Origin: Fonsecaea monophora
Lineage: Eukaryota > Ascomycota > Eurotiomycetes > Chaetothyriales > Herpotrichiellaceae
Length of the DNA stretch: 64,000 nt
Direction: 5' to 3'
Assembly (NCBI RefSeq): GCF_001642475.1
Contig: NW_019173943.1
Span: 248,001 to 312,000 of the forward strand
This document shows positions 11,116-21,627 of this stretch, piece after piece. The position numbers and the translations under genes were made by a program. Under the pieces are notes generated by a model. It did not search any database, had not been told where the DNA came from, and was given only the letters and a program-made list of their open reading frames with translations. Position 1 is the first letter of the stretch, and each line of letters starts with the position of its first letter.

Positions 11116-12658
11116 ATGACGTTGAAAACTCTTGCAGGGATCAAACGAAAAGACCTTCTACGAGACAAGGCCTTTATTGACGATGTCTGGGTCGACGCTC
11201 AGTCAGGCAAGACCTTTGACGTGGTCGACCCGGCGACGCTGGAGAAACTCGCCACGCTGCCCGAAATGGGCGCCGCGGACGTGAACAGGGCCGTGGAAGC
11301 GGCAGACCGGGCGTTTTCCACGTACAGGCAGACGACGGCACGCCAACTAGCCCGCTGGCTCCGGCGATGGAACGATCTCATCCTCGAAAACGCCGACGAC
11401 TTGGCTCTCCTGACCACCGCGGAAAATGGCAAGACCTTGGCCGAGGCGGGTGCCGAGGTCGTCTACGGCGCCTCCTTCCTCGAGTGGTACGCCGGCGAGG
11501 CTGAGCGGACGCACGGCGAGACTATCCCTTCGGCGAATCTGGCGCAGAGAATCATCACCATCAAGCAGCCCATCGGCGTGGCGACGTGTCTCGTCCCGTG
11601 GAATTTGCCCATCGCAATGATCACCCGGAAGGTCGGGGCGGCTCTAGCCGCGGGGTGCACCACGGTATGGAAGCCTGCGGGCGAGACACCGCTTTCGTCA
11701 CTTGCGTTGGCAATCTTAGCCAGAGAGGCTGGCTTTCCAGCCGGGAGCATCAACGTGATTACCACCCTACATCGCGTTGCCGAGGTGGGCGAAGCGCTCT
11801 GCACCAACAAGCTGGTGCGGAAGCTGAGCTTCACGGGAAGTACCCGGATCGGGAAGCTGCTGGCTCGACAGTGCAGCGAGAACCTGACGAAGCTCTCGCT
11901 CGAGTTGGGCGGCAACAGCCCCTTTCTCGTGTTTGACGACGCCGATGTCGCCAAGGCCGTCAAGGCTTGTCTCCTGGCCAAGTTCCGCAACGCGGGCCAG
12001 ACCTGCGTGACGGCGAACAGGATCCTAGTCCAGGCTGGGATCTACGAGGCCTTTGTGTCGACTTTGATTGAAAAGGTCAAGGCGCTCAAGGTGGGCCATG
12101 GCATGGAGGAAGGTGTCGATATCGGTGCGTTGACACACGAGCGCGCCGTAGAAAAGGCAATGAGGCACATCAAGAGTAAGTCTGTCGTTGGAAGAAACTG
12201 ATCCCATTCCTGTGCTGACACGAACGTCTCATCCAGGCGCAGTCGAACTCGGCGGCCAAATCGCTCTCGGTGGCGGGCCGCTCGAGTCCAAGAGCGGCTA
12301 CTTCATCCAACCGACCGTCATCAAAAACATGTCTCACAGCTCCATCACCTGGAAGGAGGAGACGTTTGCACCCGTCCTTGGAGTGTTCAAATTCGAGACG
12401 GAAGAGGAGGGAATTGCCCTCGCTAACGACTGCGACGTCGGGTTGGGCAGTTTTATCTGCACCTCGAGCATTGCGCGGAGCTGGCGCGTGGCGGAGGCCC
12501 TCCAGGTGGGCATGGTGGGCGTCAACCTGGGATTGCTCAGCGCGGCGGAAAATCCTTTCGGTGGCGTCAAGGAGAGCGGGTACGGGAAGGAAGGTGGCCG
12601 TCAGGGCATCGACGAGTACATGCACCAGAAGTCGATCTTCATCGATGTCACCGAGTGA
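11116..12658 (+). CDS. Succinate-semialdehyde-type aldehyde dehydrogenase
   Basis: Two exons, 11116-12175 and 12237-12658 (61-nt intron, GTAAGT..CCAG), give 493 residues. It is a full-length ALDH: the PWNLP motif, Lys186 in VWKPA, the FTGST cofactor loop near 239-243, catalytic Glu263 in LELGG and nucleophile Cys297 in GQTC, ending with the ENPFGGVKESGYGKEGG segment. The FRNAGQTC context and overall layout resemble GabD/Uga2 enzymes, which oxidise succinate semialdehyde to succinate in the GABA shunt. No mitochondrial presequence is obvious, so it is probably cytosolic. The neighbouring hydrolase converges on it. A related omega-semialdehyde is an alternative substrate. Confidence 0.9.
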
Positions 12659-13233
12659 AAGAGACTTTTGAGCAGAGAGCAATCGGCGGTCTGAAGAGAC
12701 TCGTCGGATGGACAAAGTGTCTTAGACTTGTCGCCTCGTTGGCGAGTTTTGAGGTGTATGTGGGTGATACCTCGGGAGTTTGCATGCAGGGTCCTACCGA
12801 TCCTGGCACATGTTGTATAAGCAACGAAGAAAAAGAAATGGTCTCATAAATCCGGAAGAGAGAATCTGAGAAACCCATCTCATTCAGCGGCTGTGAGAGC
12901 AGGAACCATTTGGTTTGTGTTCCGACCAAATGCACGCTCTCTGGTGTCTCATGATCGTCAGATAAATCTACGCGTTTGGAGGGCCGTTGTACTTTCAACC
13001 ACACTGTCGAGACGTATATAGGATATCGCCGCTACTTGCGAATCATCCCAGCGACTAGATTCTGTACTCACTCCGGTCTCGGGAGAATAGAGACTCGAAG
13101 TGAAACCGTGGGTTGCAATAGAAGATTCCTGGCAGTGTAGATCTTACCCAGGCTGTGAATGAATTGAGATTTCAGAGACCGATATAGTTCCTAGTGCTTT
13201 TCTCCTTCTTCTCTGAAACCGACCCCAACACTG
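12659..13233. other. Intergenic, convergent 3' regions
   Basis: Between the stops of the aldehyde dehydrogenase (+) and the alpha/beta hydrolase (-). It should hold only 3' UTRs and terminators. Confidence 0.5.
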
Positions 13234-14181
13234 TCATGACTCGATAAACTTCAAGAGCTCATCGACAAACCCCTTTGGATTCTCCTCTGCGAGATAATGT
13301 CCCGCCTCAGGCACGGTACCGATCTGGACGTCCTCGTAGAACTCGCGCGCCATCTCGACGGCCTCGTCGGCGTGAAAGCTCCTCTCGCCGGACAACATCA
13401 TGTTCTTGACCTTGACCTTGCCGGACTCCTGCCGCCACTTGAGGTTGTCCGCCGCGTCGGCCTCGAAGGCGCGGTAGACCAGGAAGGCGCAGCGCAGCGA
13501 GTCCGGCGCCGCGTACTGCTGCGCGTAAAAGTCGACGACCTCGGGCGGGAAGACGGTCTGGTTCTGCATCTGCCGGTCGAAGAAGTACTTGACGTACAGC
13601 CGCTCCTTGCCCGAGACCAGCGCGACGGCCAGCTCCGTGTTGTGGCTGTGGAAATCAAAGTGCCACATCTTGCGCGTGTGCTTGTACATGTCGTAGAACT
13701 TGGAGCCCGGGAGCAGGTTCTCGCCCCAGATCACGCTGGCCACGCTTTCGGGGAACTGGCATACATACGGGTGCGTGACGATGCCGCCGATGTCGTACCC
13801 GACGAGGTGGATCTTCTCTTTCACGCCGATATGCTCCGTGACCAGCTGATAGAGGTCTTTCGCCAGAGACCGCGCGGTGAACGGGTCTTGTTGGTTGATG
13901 TTCCCGATGGGCTTGCTGCTGAAGCCGTGGCCGAGGAGATCAGGCGCGATGACATGATAGCCCGCTTCGGCGAGAGGCGCCATGACGTGCCGGAATTGGT
14001 ACGACGTCTGGGGAAACCCGTGCACCAGGAGAATCGTGCCCTTGGTCTTCTTCTGCCGGTCCGAAGGGAATGACTCGACATAGTACAGCCGGATCTCGGG
14101 GTCGACGTGGTGGAGGTACGCCGCGCGGCCGAAGACCTTGACGTTTTCAGAGTGAGACAGGATTTGGGCGGTGCTGGTCAT
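13234..14181 (-). CDS. Alpha/beta hydrolase, epoxide-hydrolase / dehalogenase-like
   Basis: A single exon of 315 residues from ATG 14181. The fold is marked by the oxyanion motif HGFP (54-57), the PDLLGHGFS turn, a nucleophile elbow VGYDIGG with Asp130 rather than Ser, and a C-terminal catalytic His near 295 (AGHYLAEE). An Asp nucleophile is characteristic of soluble epoxide hydrolases and haloalkane/haloacid dehalogenases, which act through an ester intermediate. There is no signal peptide, so it is probably cytosolic. It converges on the aldehyde dehydrogenase, but a shared pathway is only suggested by proximity. Confidence 0.85.
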   Translation of the reverse strand: MTSTAQILSHSENVKVFGRAAYLHHVDPEIRLYYVESFPSDRQKKTKGTILLVHGFPQTSYQFRHVMAPLAEAGYHVIAPDLLGHGFSSKPIGNINQQDPFTARSLAKDLYQLVTEHIGVKEKIHLVGYDIGGIVTHPYVCQFPESVASVIWGENLLPGSKFYDMYKHTRKMWHFDFHSHNTELAVALVSGKERLYVKYFFDRQMQNQTVFPPEVVDFYAQQYAAPDSLRCAFLVYRAFEADAADNLKWRQESGKVKVKNMMLSGERSFHADEAVEMAREFYEDVQIGTVPEAGHYLAEENPKGFVDELLKFIES

Positions 14182-14698
14182 TATGGCGCTGCTTCAGTTA
14201 GGACGTGTTGGAATGATGAATACAAGTCACGAACTAGCCACGGTTTATCCGAGAATCCACAGGCCGTCTTTGCGAGGTATGAACAGTCTGCAAAGTTCAC
14301 AATTGTATCTACAGGCGTAGACAGTTATATAAACATCTGCCGAGCCCATGCGGGGAGGTCGCAGTCTGTAGTAAGATCCGCGCTCAGAAGCGTCAGGGCA
14401 TCGACAGTTGTCAATCAGGAACTGCTCGGGCGTCGGACATGAATTCGGGACATCTTCGGAAGATCTCTGATGGAAATGTCGAGTACCTCGATGTTGCGTT
14501 GTCTCTGGTAATACTTATAAGGCAGGTGCAGGACACGACATGGGAATGAACTACCCGGTCGGGGAAAAGACCGCATATCACGACTATGCCCAACGCTGAC
14601 TTCCAGACGCAGGACCACTGTCGTTTCCGTGGACTAAGCATCACGGCAATATCACTTTCTATTCATTCCCTCTCAGAGAATATGCGCCGATAACCCTT
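14182..14698. other. Intergenic, 0.5 kb
   Basis: Upstream of the hydrolase start and downstream of the phosphodiesterase stop. No supported gene. Confidence 0.5.
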
Positions 14699-17022
14699 CT
14701 AGAAAGGTCCACTGCGATCCCCACAGGCTCTACCCAATGTTGCACTCCCGCTGCGAATATAGCAGACCTTCTGCCTCGCGCATGCTTCGGTAGAGCAGCT
14801 CTCCGTCACCACGCTACTCTTAGTTTCGAGTAGGTTATACAACTCCACGAGAGTCTGATTGGTCAACATGCTTTTCGTGACGCCGTCCCAGAATGTGGCG
14901 TTCAACGGAGCGCTTGTTGGCCAACTTCCAGAGGAGCTGTTATGAGCAGCTGCCACTGAATACGTGGCCCGGGCATCATATTCAAATCCCCATTCGGGTG
15001 TGGTCCAGCTGTTCGCTTCACTGACATTGGCAAAATAAGTTTGAATGCCCGTAATGGAGAATGTGGATGCATCGACTTGATAGAGCTGATAGCCGGCGTT
15101 GTTCCCGGTCAGGGGTGTAATGGATGGGCCAATGTACCCAACAGTCAGTGGCTTAGAGTAGTCAACCATCGTAGTATTCCGATATGTCTTGCCGTCCACG
15201 GTATATGTGCTGTTCGGGAGGAAGTCATAAAAGATCTGGATTTGGTCCTCATGGGTATGGCCGAAGAAGACGCCCGCAATCGTGGTCGGGGAAAAGCGCA
15301 CGACAATGGTATAGAAGAGTGCCGAAGGGTTAAGGACGGCGTTGTCCCCATCATACCCTGAAGGGACATGCCCAATGATCCATGCCCGCTGGCCTCGGGC
15401 TTCGCACGCAGCAAGCTCAGCTGCCAGCCACGTCAAGACGCCAGATGTGTCGGGATTCGTAACATTCCAATAGTTGAAGATGTTATCAACATACCAGAAA
15501 TCAGTGTTGATGGATATGATGCGAAGACCTTGAGCAGTGGTGTGTGCATATGCGCCATAGTGTGTCGAGGCATACTGTTGCTCTGTGCCGTTGAGCCAGC
15601 CAGCATTGCCCCAGAGGGAAGAGAGGAGCTCATAATTCCACCCGAATGCATTAGCGGCAGCGGCAGTTGAGCCTGCAGGGTCGAGACTATTTTGCGCTGT
15701 CCTGGATGTTAGTCATCCTGTCACAGAGTGCGGGTGTGCGATTGCCTGACTGTTCCATGCTTCTGGGATAGAATCGTGATTTCCTAGCGTGGCATAAACA
15801 GGAATGTTGCCCAGCTGAGCCTTGAAGGTTTGGTAGGTGACTGTTTCTTCATACTCGGCATATTCGCGAGATATCTGCATATCTCAGCTCTATACCCTCT
15901 ACACACTATCACTAGTCTCACCTGGTCATCGTTATCGTGTGATAGAATGTCACCGGTAAAGATTGTGAAGGAGACACTGCTCAAATTGAAGAACTGATGC
16001 ATGCTGGTAAACGAGCTCAATGCCAGGTCAGGAGGCGCATCGCAGTAAAGGTAGCCTTAAAGAAATCAGCGAGAATCTAGTGGCATCAGGACCATCAGCA
16101 GTACCGAAACGTGAGGCTGGGACACTGGCGTTTGCAGAGGTTGTCGAAAGATCATCGTTCGTGGCATACGGACGGCAGCAGAGGTACTGAGAACAATTTG
16201 CCTCGCTGCCAATATCGTAACGTGGATCTAAATGCCAGTCCGAAGTATGGAGGACATTGATGGATTTTCCTGCATGCAGTTTAGGCGGCGAGCCCGTTCA
16301 GTATTTCGACTCTTACCTGATGGTGGTGGCACTTTCGTTGCATTAACCGGCTTCGGGCTGAAGTACAGACTCTCGTCAATGCCAACCGTAGAGGGTTGTG
16401 GGCATACGCCCCAATTGAAATAGCAATAGTAGGTCATATCTCCAGTTACAATGCTCATCTTCGAAAAGAGCTGGGCGTAATATGCTCCTGTAGCACCACC
16501 GCCAGACGAGTAGGGGATAGACGTGTTTTGGACGCTGCCATACTCTGCTGCGCAAGTATCGGCAAAAATAGCGTTCTGCACTGTTGGGACTGCCTCGCAT
16601 CTGTAGTAGCTTAGCACTAATCACGCTGCCTGAATGCTTGCCACCGACATTCGGATCAGGATATTAACAAAGTTGTCGACCGGCAATGTGATCGCCGCTA
16701 AATGCATCAGCTCAGCACCCGCGACACACTGCGAACAGTTGTTCGAGAAGGTCGTTGTGTTGGCAATCGCAAACAGCTCGACGAAGAACATGTCTTCTAA
16801 GCTGGAACTGCTATTGACAGGTGTGATTGCTGGCGGAATAGGCGAGACAAGCTCGTACGAGGGAACTGGTCCTGAGCCATTGTAATAAAGCACAGGTCCA
16901 TTTCCATTGGGGATTAGATTTGTATCGGTTGTGTTCAAGGCCTGAGCGGTCGAGTTGATCGTAGCATGAGTGAGGGAAGCAAAGCCCAGGAAGAGTACAC
17001 CGCAGGCACAGCTTAACATCAT
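14699..17022 (-). CDS. Acid-sphingomyelinase-like secreted phosphodiesterase
   Basis: Six exons (17022-16649, 16600-16317, 16269-16105, 16055-15922, 15874-15751, 15696-14699) with 47-54-nt introns close a 692-residue frame. In order: a signal peptide (MMLSCACGVLFLGF), a Thr/Asn-rich linker, a saposin-B-like domain (CSQC ... RIC ... DTC), then a calcineurin-like metallophosphoesterase. All dimetal motifs are visible: SDWHLDP, TGDILSHD, LGNHDS, IIGHVP and GHTHED. Many N-x-S/T sites fit a secreted glycoprotein. By family it hydrolyses sphingomyelin-type or related phosphodiesters, the saposin domain presenting lipid. Joining the first two exons restores the saposin cysteine. ATG 17019 is an equally good start. 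Confidence 0.9.
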
Positions 17023-17654
17023 GATTGCTACAAGGCTGGAGGAATCGAGGATGTTGTCTGAGAAGAGTGACTGGCTGGGGTGAAGGAAGTCTAGATACCT
17101 ACGGGAAGCTTCGCTTATCATCTTCAAGCTACTCTGTGGCGACGGAAAGCTTCTCTGCGAGCGCAATGATAGCCTCGCATGGCCGCGCAGCTACAGTATC
17201 TGCATTGAAATATCGAAACACCAATAATAAGACCCGGGTTGAGCACGGGATGGATCAACTAAGTGGTGTAGGGTGAGAAGGGAGCGGAATGCTTAGCGAG
17301 CTTGTCGAAGCTTAACTTGATCATCATTAGGTTGGACATCGTAGGGCGTGACGAGAGGTCCAATACGGTCGCCGGCAAAAGTGTGCAAGGATGGAAGAAG
17401 GGCGGTGATGCATTGGAACAAGGAATGACGCTGCCGAATCTGGCGGATCAAATGAAATGTTTGCACGTGATTAAGGTGCTTGGATAAACATGTGATCTCG
17501 GCAGAGTTTCCCTGCAAACGCGCATCTCGGCCCTAAAGAATTCGAACTCGAGTCAATGCGTGCATGCAAACGCCAAATTTGCGGATTCTTTAGCACCTAG
17601 CCTGTTGCACAATACCACCATTGAAAGGCGCTGTCCTCATCAGACCAGAACATA
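17023..17654. other. Divergent promoter, phosphodiesterase / Pet123
   Basis: Contains the promoters of the minus-strand phosphodiesterase and the plus-strand mitoribosomal gene. No supported gene. Confidence 0.5.
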
Positions 17655-18551
17655 ATGGACACACTTTCAAGCTCAATATGTCGAGCTTGCCGGCAGCGTT
17701 TGATCAAGCCTGCGCCTAACCGAGCTTTCAGCTCATCCTCTCCTCGCGCATATATCCCACCCGAGTCTCCTGCCTTTGTCGATGTCCCAGAGCCGCTTCA
17801 AACAATCCGAGACTCTCAAGCTCGACCGAAGGGTATTCTTCCTGTGCCTCGCGAGCTCTTTCCCTCTCGGCGGCCCGACAAACCCGGCCAGCAATACCTG
17901 GACAATGTTACGCCTGATCCACTTCCCAAGAACATCCCCCCTCCAGATCATCTGACAGAGACGGGGAAGTACAAACGGCGCATGGCCGAACTGAGAAAGA
18001 CTCATCTACGCTCGGCGCTGAAAGAACTACACACCCGGAAAACGTCGATCGACACGACCATTGCTGCTCGCAGTGCTGCCAAACAGCGCGAACGTACTCG
18101 ACTTTTGTCACAGGCCGAACGAGAAGACGTCCGCCTCACCAACGTTTCTGTGCCCAGCGCAATGCGTCCGCAAAAGATTCACGAACTGTCGATCGAAGAA
18201 GAGCTCGCCAACTACAACGCCCGCAAAGCCGCACATGAAGCTCGCCTCGCGGCAAAGCACGAAGATCGTCTCGACAAACTCCACACACTGTACATGAACT
18301 CACGAACGTTCATCACCGATAGGGAACAGCTCAGCGCAGCGATTGAAAAGGCATTCACTACCACGGGAAGCATCTGGAGAAAGGACGGAAGGCCAGATAC
18401 AGTGGAAGAGATGATCAAGCGCGGAAGGGACAGGACTGCAGACCAGGGACGAGGTGGCATGATGTTGTTCAGCGATGTCAATGAACGTGCTCTCAAGGAT
18501 CAAGAGAGGATGAAGAAGATTGCAGAGAAATTGAGCGGTGGAAAGCTGTGA
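17655..18551 (+). CDS. PET123: Mitochondrial small-subunit ribosomal protein Pet123 (mS26)
   Basis: A single exon of 298 residues. The N terminus (MDTLSSSICRACRQRL, then FSSSSPRAY) is a typical arginine/serine-rich mitochondrial presequence. The body is highly basic and helical, with RRMAELRKTHLRSALKELH, a long charged coil rich in ARKAAHEARLAAKHEDRL and a C-terminal MMLFSDVNERALKDQERMKKIAE segment, the pattern of fungal Pet123/mS26 proteins of the 37S mitoribosomal subunit. The product should act in mitochondrial translation. I recognise the family by sequence pattern; an alignment was not possible here. Confidence 0.82.
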   Translation: MDTLSSSICRACRQRLIKPAPNRAFSSSSPRAYIPPESPAFVDVPEPLQTIRDSQARPKGILPVPRELFPSRRPDKPGQQYLDNVTPDPLPKNIPPPDHLTETGKYKRRMAELRKTHLRSALKELHTRKTSIDTTIAARSAAKQRERTRLLSQAEREDVRLTNVSVPSAMRPQKIHELSIEEELANYNARKAAHEARLAAKHEDRLDKLHTLYMNSRTFITDREQLSAAIEKAFTTTGSIWRKDGRPDTVEEMIKRGRDRTADQGRGGMMLFSDVNERALKDQERMKKIAEKLSGGKL

Positions 18552-19274
18552 GTGGAGTGAGATTCATTTGCGCATACTTGTGGGAGGAATATCGCGATGG
18601 AGTCCATTCGCGGAATAGCGTGCGTGAGCGCCTTGAGGGAATTGGCATTGAGGTGGACAGTCAACAGAGGCCCTTCATGGAAATGTATAACTATGTAAAA
18701 CTTGAGATCAAAGGAGAATGCTGGCTCTGGGTTCAAGTGTATACAACCCCGTCGCGCTAGATCTTGTCGAACAATATTCGATCGTTGCCAATGTGCCTCA
18801 CAATGTAAGCGCAATACCAAGTCATCTCAACAGACGGCTCTTCAAACCGCAAACATGCATCCTTTACCAACACTCTTCCAACATCGAGCGCCAGAGCCTC
18901 GACTTCCGATAGGCTTCTCGTCTCCTTTTGACTCTCGGCGTGCTTCCATTTTCCTTCCATGTTGTTCTTCAGATGGAGACCTCGTTCAAAAGGTCGAGGT
19001 CTCGTGTGCAGGTCCCAACCGGCTGCCATTGACCTGCGGTGCTGCGTTGCCATTTAAGAAGATGGTTGTCTTTAAGCAAACCTCCGACATGTGACATGTA
19101 CTATGTCCACCGCGTTTGTCGTCGTTCTTGTGACTCAGTCCTTCAGTCGGTCCTTGTGACCGCTCTGGGCATCGAAGTCGATAGAGGAGAATATGGCAAT
19201 GTTCGTGTGCGGCTTGCAACCAGGCATCGTGTCGTATCTTTGCCGCGAATAGGATGGTATTGTTGCACAAACGT
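18552..19274. other. Intergenic, 0.7 kb
   Basis: Convergent 3' regions of Pet123 (+) and the STK19-like gene (-). A minus-strand frame of 98 codons from ATG 19053 has no recognisable motif and overlaps this 3' region; I do not call it. Confidence 0.5.
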
Positions 19275-20486
19275 TCAAGTCAATGCACGCACGCCGAGCC
19301 CAACACTACGAGTCTCAAACAACTCGATCAACCCGGCACCGAGACACTCCTCGAGGATCCAGTCAAAGTTGAGGCCGTAGAGGTCTTTCCACTTCTTGGT
19401 CTTGGATGGCATCACTTCGGAGAATTCTCCCCTGATTTGTTTAGCAGTCGATACTCTACTTTGCGAGTCAACCGCGCCATCCCACCGCTCACGTAGGAGA
19501 TACAGCGGGGCTTCCTTGTATTTTGACCTGCCCAGGAGTTGGAGAAGATGCGTCCGGCCCGTCTGCAACAGTCTCAGATACGGGCCAATGTTTGGCACGG
19601 ACAAAGTCAAATCTCCTTCTTGTGAGGCTTGTGTGTGATGAAAAGAAGATTTCGATCGTCGCGCAGCGCCAACGCCCCCGAGGTTTTCAAAGGCAGCATC
19701 TCCGCCGACAGCGGCAGAAGACCCTGACGCGGCACGAGAAACTTTAGGCATGGAGACTAGAGATGAACCAGCCAACGAAAGATTTCGAGTGCCTGCCAAT
19801 GACGAGGATACAAGGAAGCCAGTTCGGGTCAGTGTAGCCACATGGGATGCAGGTAGCTCTTGAGGCGGTATAGACGCGGCTCGCGGATAACGACGAAGCA
19901 CATCGCAGAAGTCTGTACGGACGTCTGGTGCGACATCGCTCCGCTCCAGCAAGGCTTGGAGATCTCGCATGGTGATCAGCACCTCGCTTAAGCCGCTGAT
20001 ATCGTTTCCTCGCCCCGTGACTTTTATTTTGCGAAGCTTACCGGCGGTTTGCAAGGCCGCGATCTCCCTTTCAGTCTTGGATGAAGCAGCAACAAGAGCA
20101 TGTACATGAGCCAGAGAGACGATGGCAGGCATGTTCCGCTGGAAGTTGAGTACTGCAGCAATACGGACACTGTTCATTCCCGCCCGTTCTGGAAGTGTTG
20201 CAAACATGGACGTGCGAGCATATTGCACCGCAGTCAACACATCCTTGGCTTGCTCGACGGAGACAGTGGATAAGACTTTGCCGCTAGAAATCAACCTATC
20301 CTCTTCTTCCTCGTCGCTATCATTCAGCTCATCGTCGATGGCATCAATAATTGGCCTTGCTTTGCGACTGGGCGGTTTGGTACGTGGAAGGTTCGCGAAC
20401 GACACAGACGAAGAGCGCGAAGAGGCGGGTCTCTTGGCCGGCTTTTTCACCCGCGATGAGTGGGCCGCTGTGACATACAACGGCAT
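19275..20486 (-). CDS. STK19-like winged-helix protein
   Basis: A single exon of 403 residues from ATG 20486; the upstream in-frame codons lack an ATG. The N terminus is basic and Ser-rich (SSRVKKPAKRPASSRSSS) with an acidic patch (DDELNDSDEEEED). The rest shows the Stk19 pattern: helices around LNFQRNMPAIVSLAHVHALV, the IAALQTAGKLRKIKVTGRG wing, and a C-terminal GPYLRLLQTGRTHLLQLL then APLYLLRERWDG. Despite its name the human protein is now regarded as a winged-helix DNA-binding factor of transcription-coupled repair rather than a kinase, and no kinase motif is visible here. Nuclear location is expected. Confidence 0.8.
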   Translation of the reverse strand: MPLYVTAAHSSRVKKPAKRPASSRSSSVSFANLPRTKPPSRKARPIIDAIDDELNDSDEEEEDRLISSGKVLSTVSVEQAKDVLTAVQYARTSMFATLPERAGMNSVRIAAVLNFQRNMPAIVSLAHVHALVAASSKTEREIAALQTAGKLRKIKVTGRGNDISGLSEVLITMRDLQALLERSDVAPDVRTDFCDVLRRYPRAASIPPQELPASHVATLTRTGFLVSSSLAGTRNLSLAGSSLVSMPKVSRAASGSSAAVGGDAAFENLGGVGAARRSKSSFHHTQASQEGDLTLSVPNIGPYLRLLQTGRTHLLQLLGRSKYKEAPLYLLRERWDGAVDSQSRVSTAKQIRGEFSEVMPSKTKKWKDLYGLNFDWILEECLGAGLIELFETRSVGLGVRALT

Positions 20487-21627
20487 GACGCAGGAGGAGA
20501 AAGAGGTAGGACGAGTGGTAGAGGGATGATAGAAGGAAATCAAATAGCGCCAAGCGCATCTTCACCTCGCAAGGTAGGATGAGCACATGCTTCCCGTTTC
20601 GCTCAGGTAGCAGAATTGGGGGAGCACAAGGCAACAGCTTTTGGTGTAACGGAATGCAGTGTGTGGTCTGAGGATTTTTCAAAACAGAGTTCCTAGAGCG
20701 CAGCAAAGAGGGGGCCGAGAGAGGGGTGGTTGGAAGAAAGTTTGACAACCTTGGCTGAGTGGGTTGGGCGTAGCGGATCAGATGCCGGGCCAGTCGAAGG
20801 GTGAGAGTAGGGCTGCGCTTGGCTGCAATGGGCAGTGGGACACCCAGTTCCGGGCGGCAGCACCAGTACTTTGGGTACTTTGGGCACCTTAGACCACTTA
20901 GGCCTTGGGATGGGGGACGGGTGCCTCCGAGGTTCAGGCGCAATGGGCCCATAGGCTGTTAACTTGGCCATGGCTGGTGTGCCAGTCTCCACCACGTGCG
21001 TCATGCTGCCCCCCAATGCATGTTTCCGGCCCAAACAAGCTCAGATTCGAGTTTCCATCTCTCACCATCAGTCTGTATTTGCTCGTTTGTCCTTCGCTTT
21101 GCCGTAAGATATCTCTCTTTACTGTTGTCCGGCTGATTGCGAGATGTTGGAACCCATGGGATCCAGTACTCTGCACACCTGCTTCCGACGAATGGATCCT
21201 GTATCACCGCGTCGTCTGTGATTCAACAATTCCATTGACTGGAAGAATCTCGCCCTTGCCCGACCTCAACTTTTTTGTTCCACCCACCCCATCAGCAATA
21301 CCACCACGTTCTCTTTTAATATTCATACTTCCTCTCCTCCACTGCTTGTCTACGCACACACATACTCTCTCTCGACCATTCGTGAGACTTGGGACTGGCT
21401 CGAAAGTCCACCTCACTCGCCCATCGTAGTTTGACGCGGGGTGAACCTCGACCGCAGCCACTCACACCACCAACTTCGTTCATCGTACCTTCTCTGCCTA
21501 CCAACAGACAACATTGATCAATCATTACGCTGATTCTGCGCCATCTTCCAAACAACAACACACATTCTGTCGACATTCTCTCCCTATTCACAGTGTTAGC
21601 TCCGAACGCCACGATATACTATTCAAA
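20487..21627. other. Divergent promoter, STK19-like / trehalose subunit
   Basis: This 1.1-kb stretch includes a repeated GTACTTTGGG near 20868-20885 and long pyrimidine-rich tracts at about 21235-21480 just before the trehalose-synthase-like start, typical of a fungal housekeeping 5' UTR. Long frames seen here are compositional and lack motifs. Confidence 0.5.

Noticed and set aside
16601..16648. Apparent stop and frame change inside the saposin domain of the sphingomyelinase-like gene
   Set aside because: A 48-nt phase-2 intron restores RICEAVP with the expected cysteine, so no pseudogene is needed.
18757..19053. 98-codon minus-strand frame from an ATG
   Set aside because: Lies in the 3' region between convergent genes and has no family resemblance; its length can arise by chance.
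20344..21034. Long minus-strand frames upstream of the STK19-like start
   Set aside because: Pro/Ser-rich low-complexity translation, out of frame with the gene, in a promoter region; no motif.
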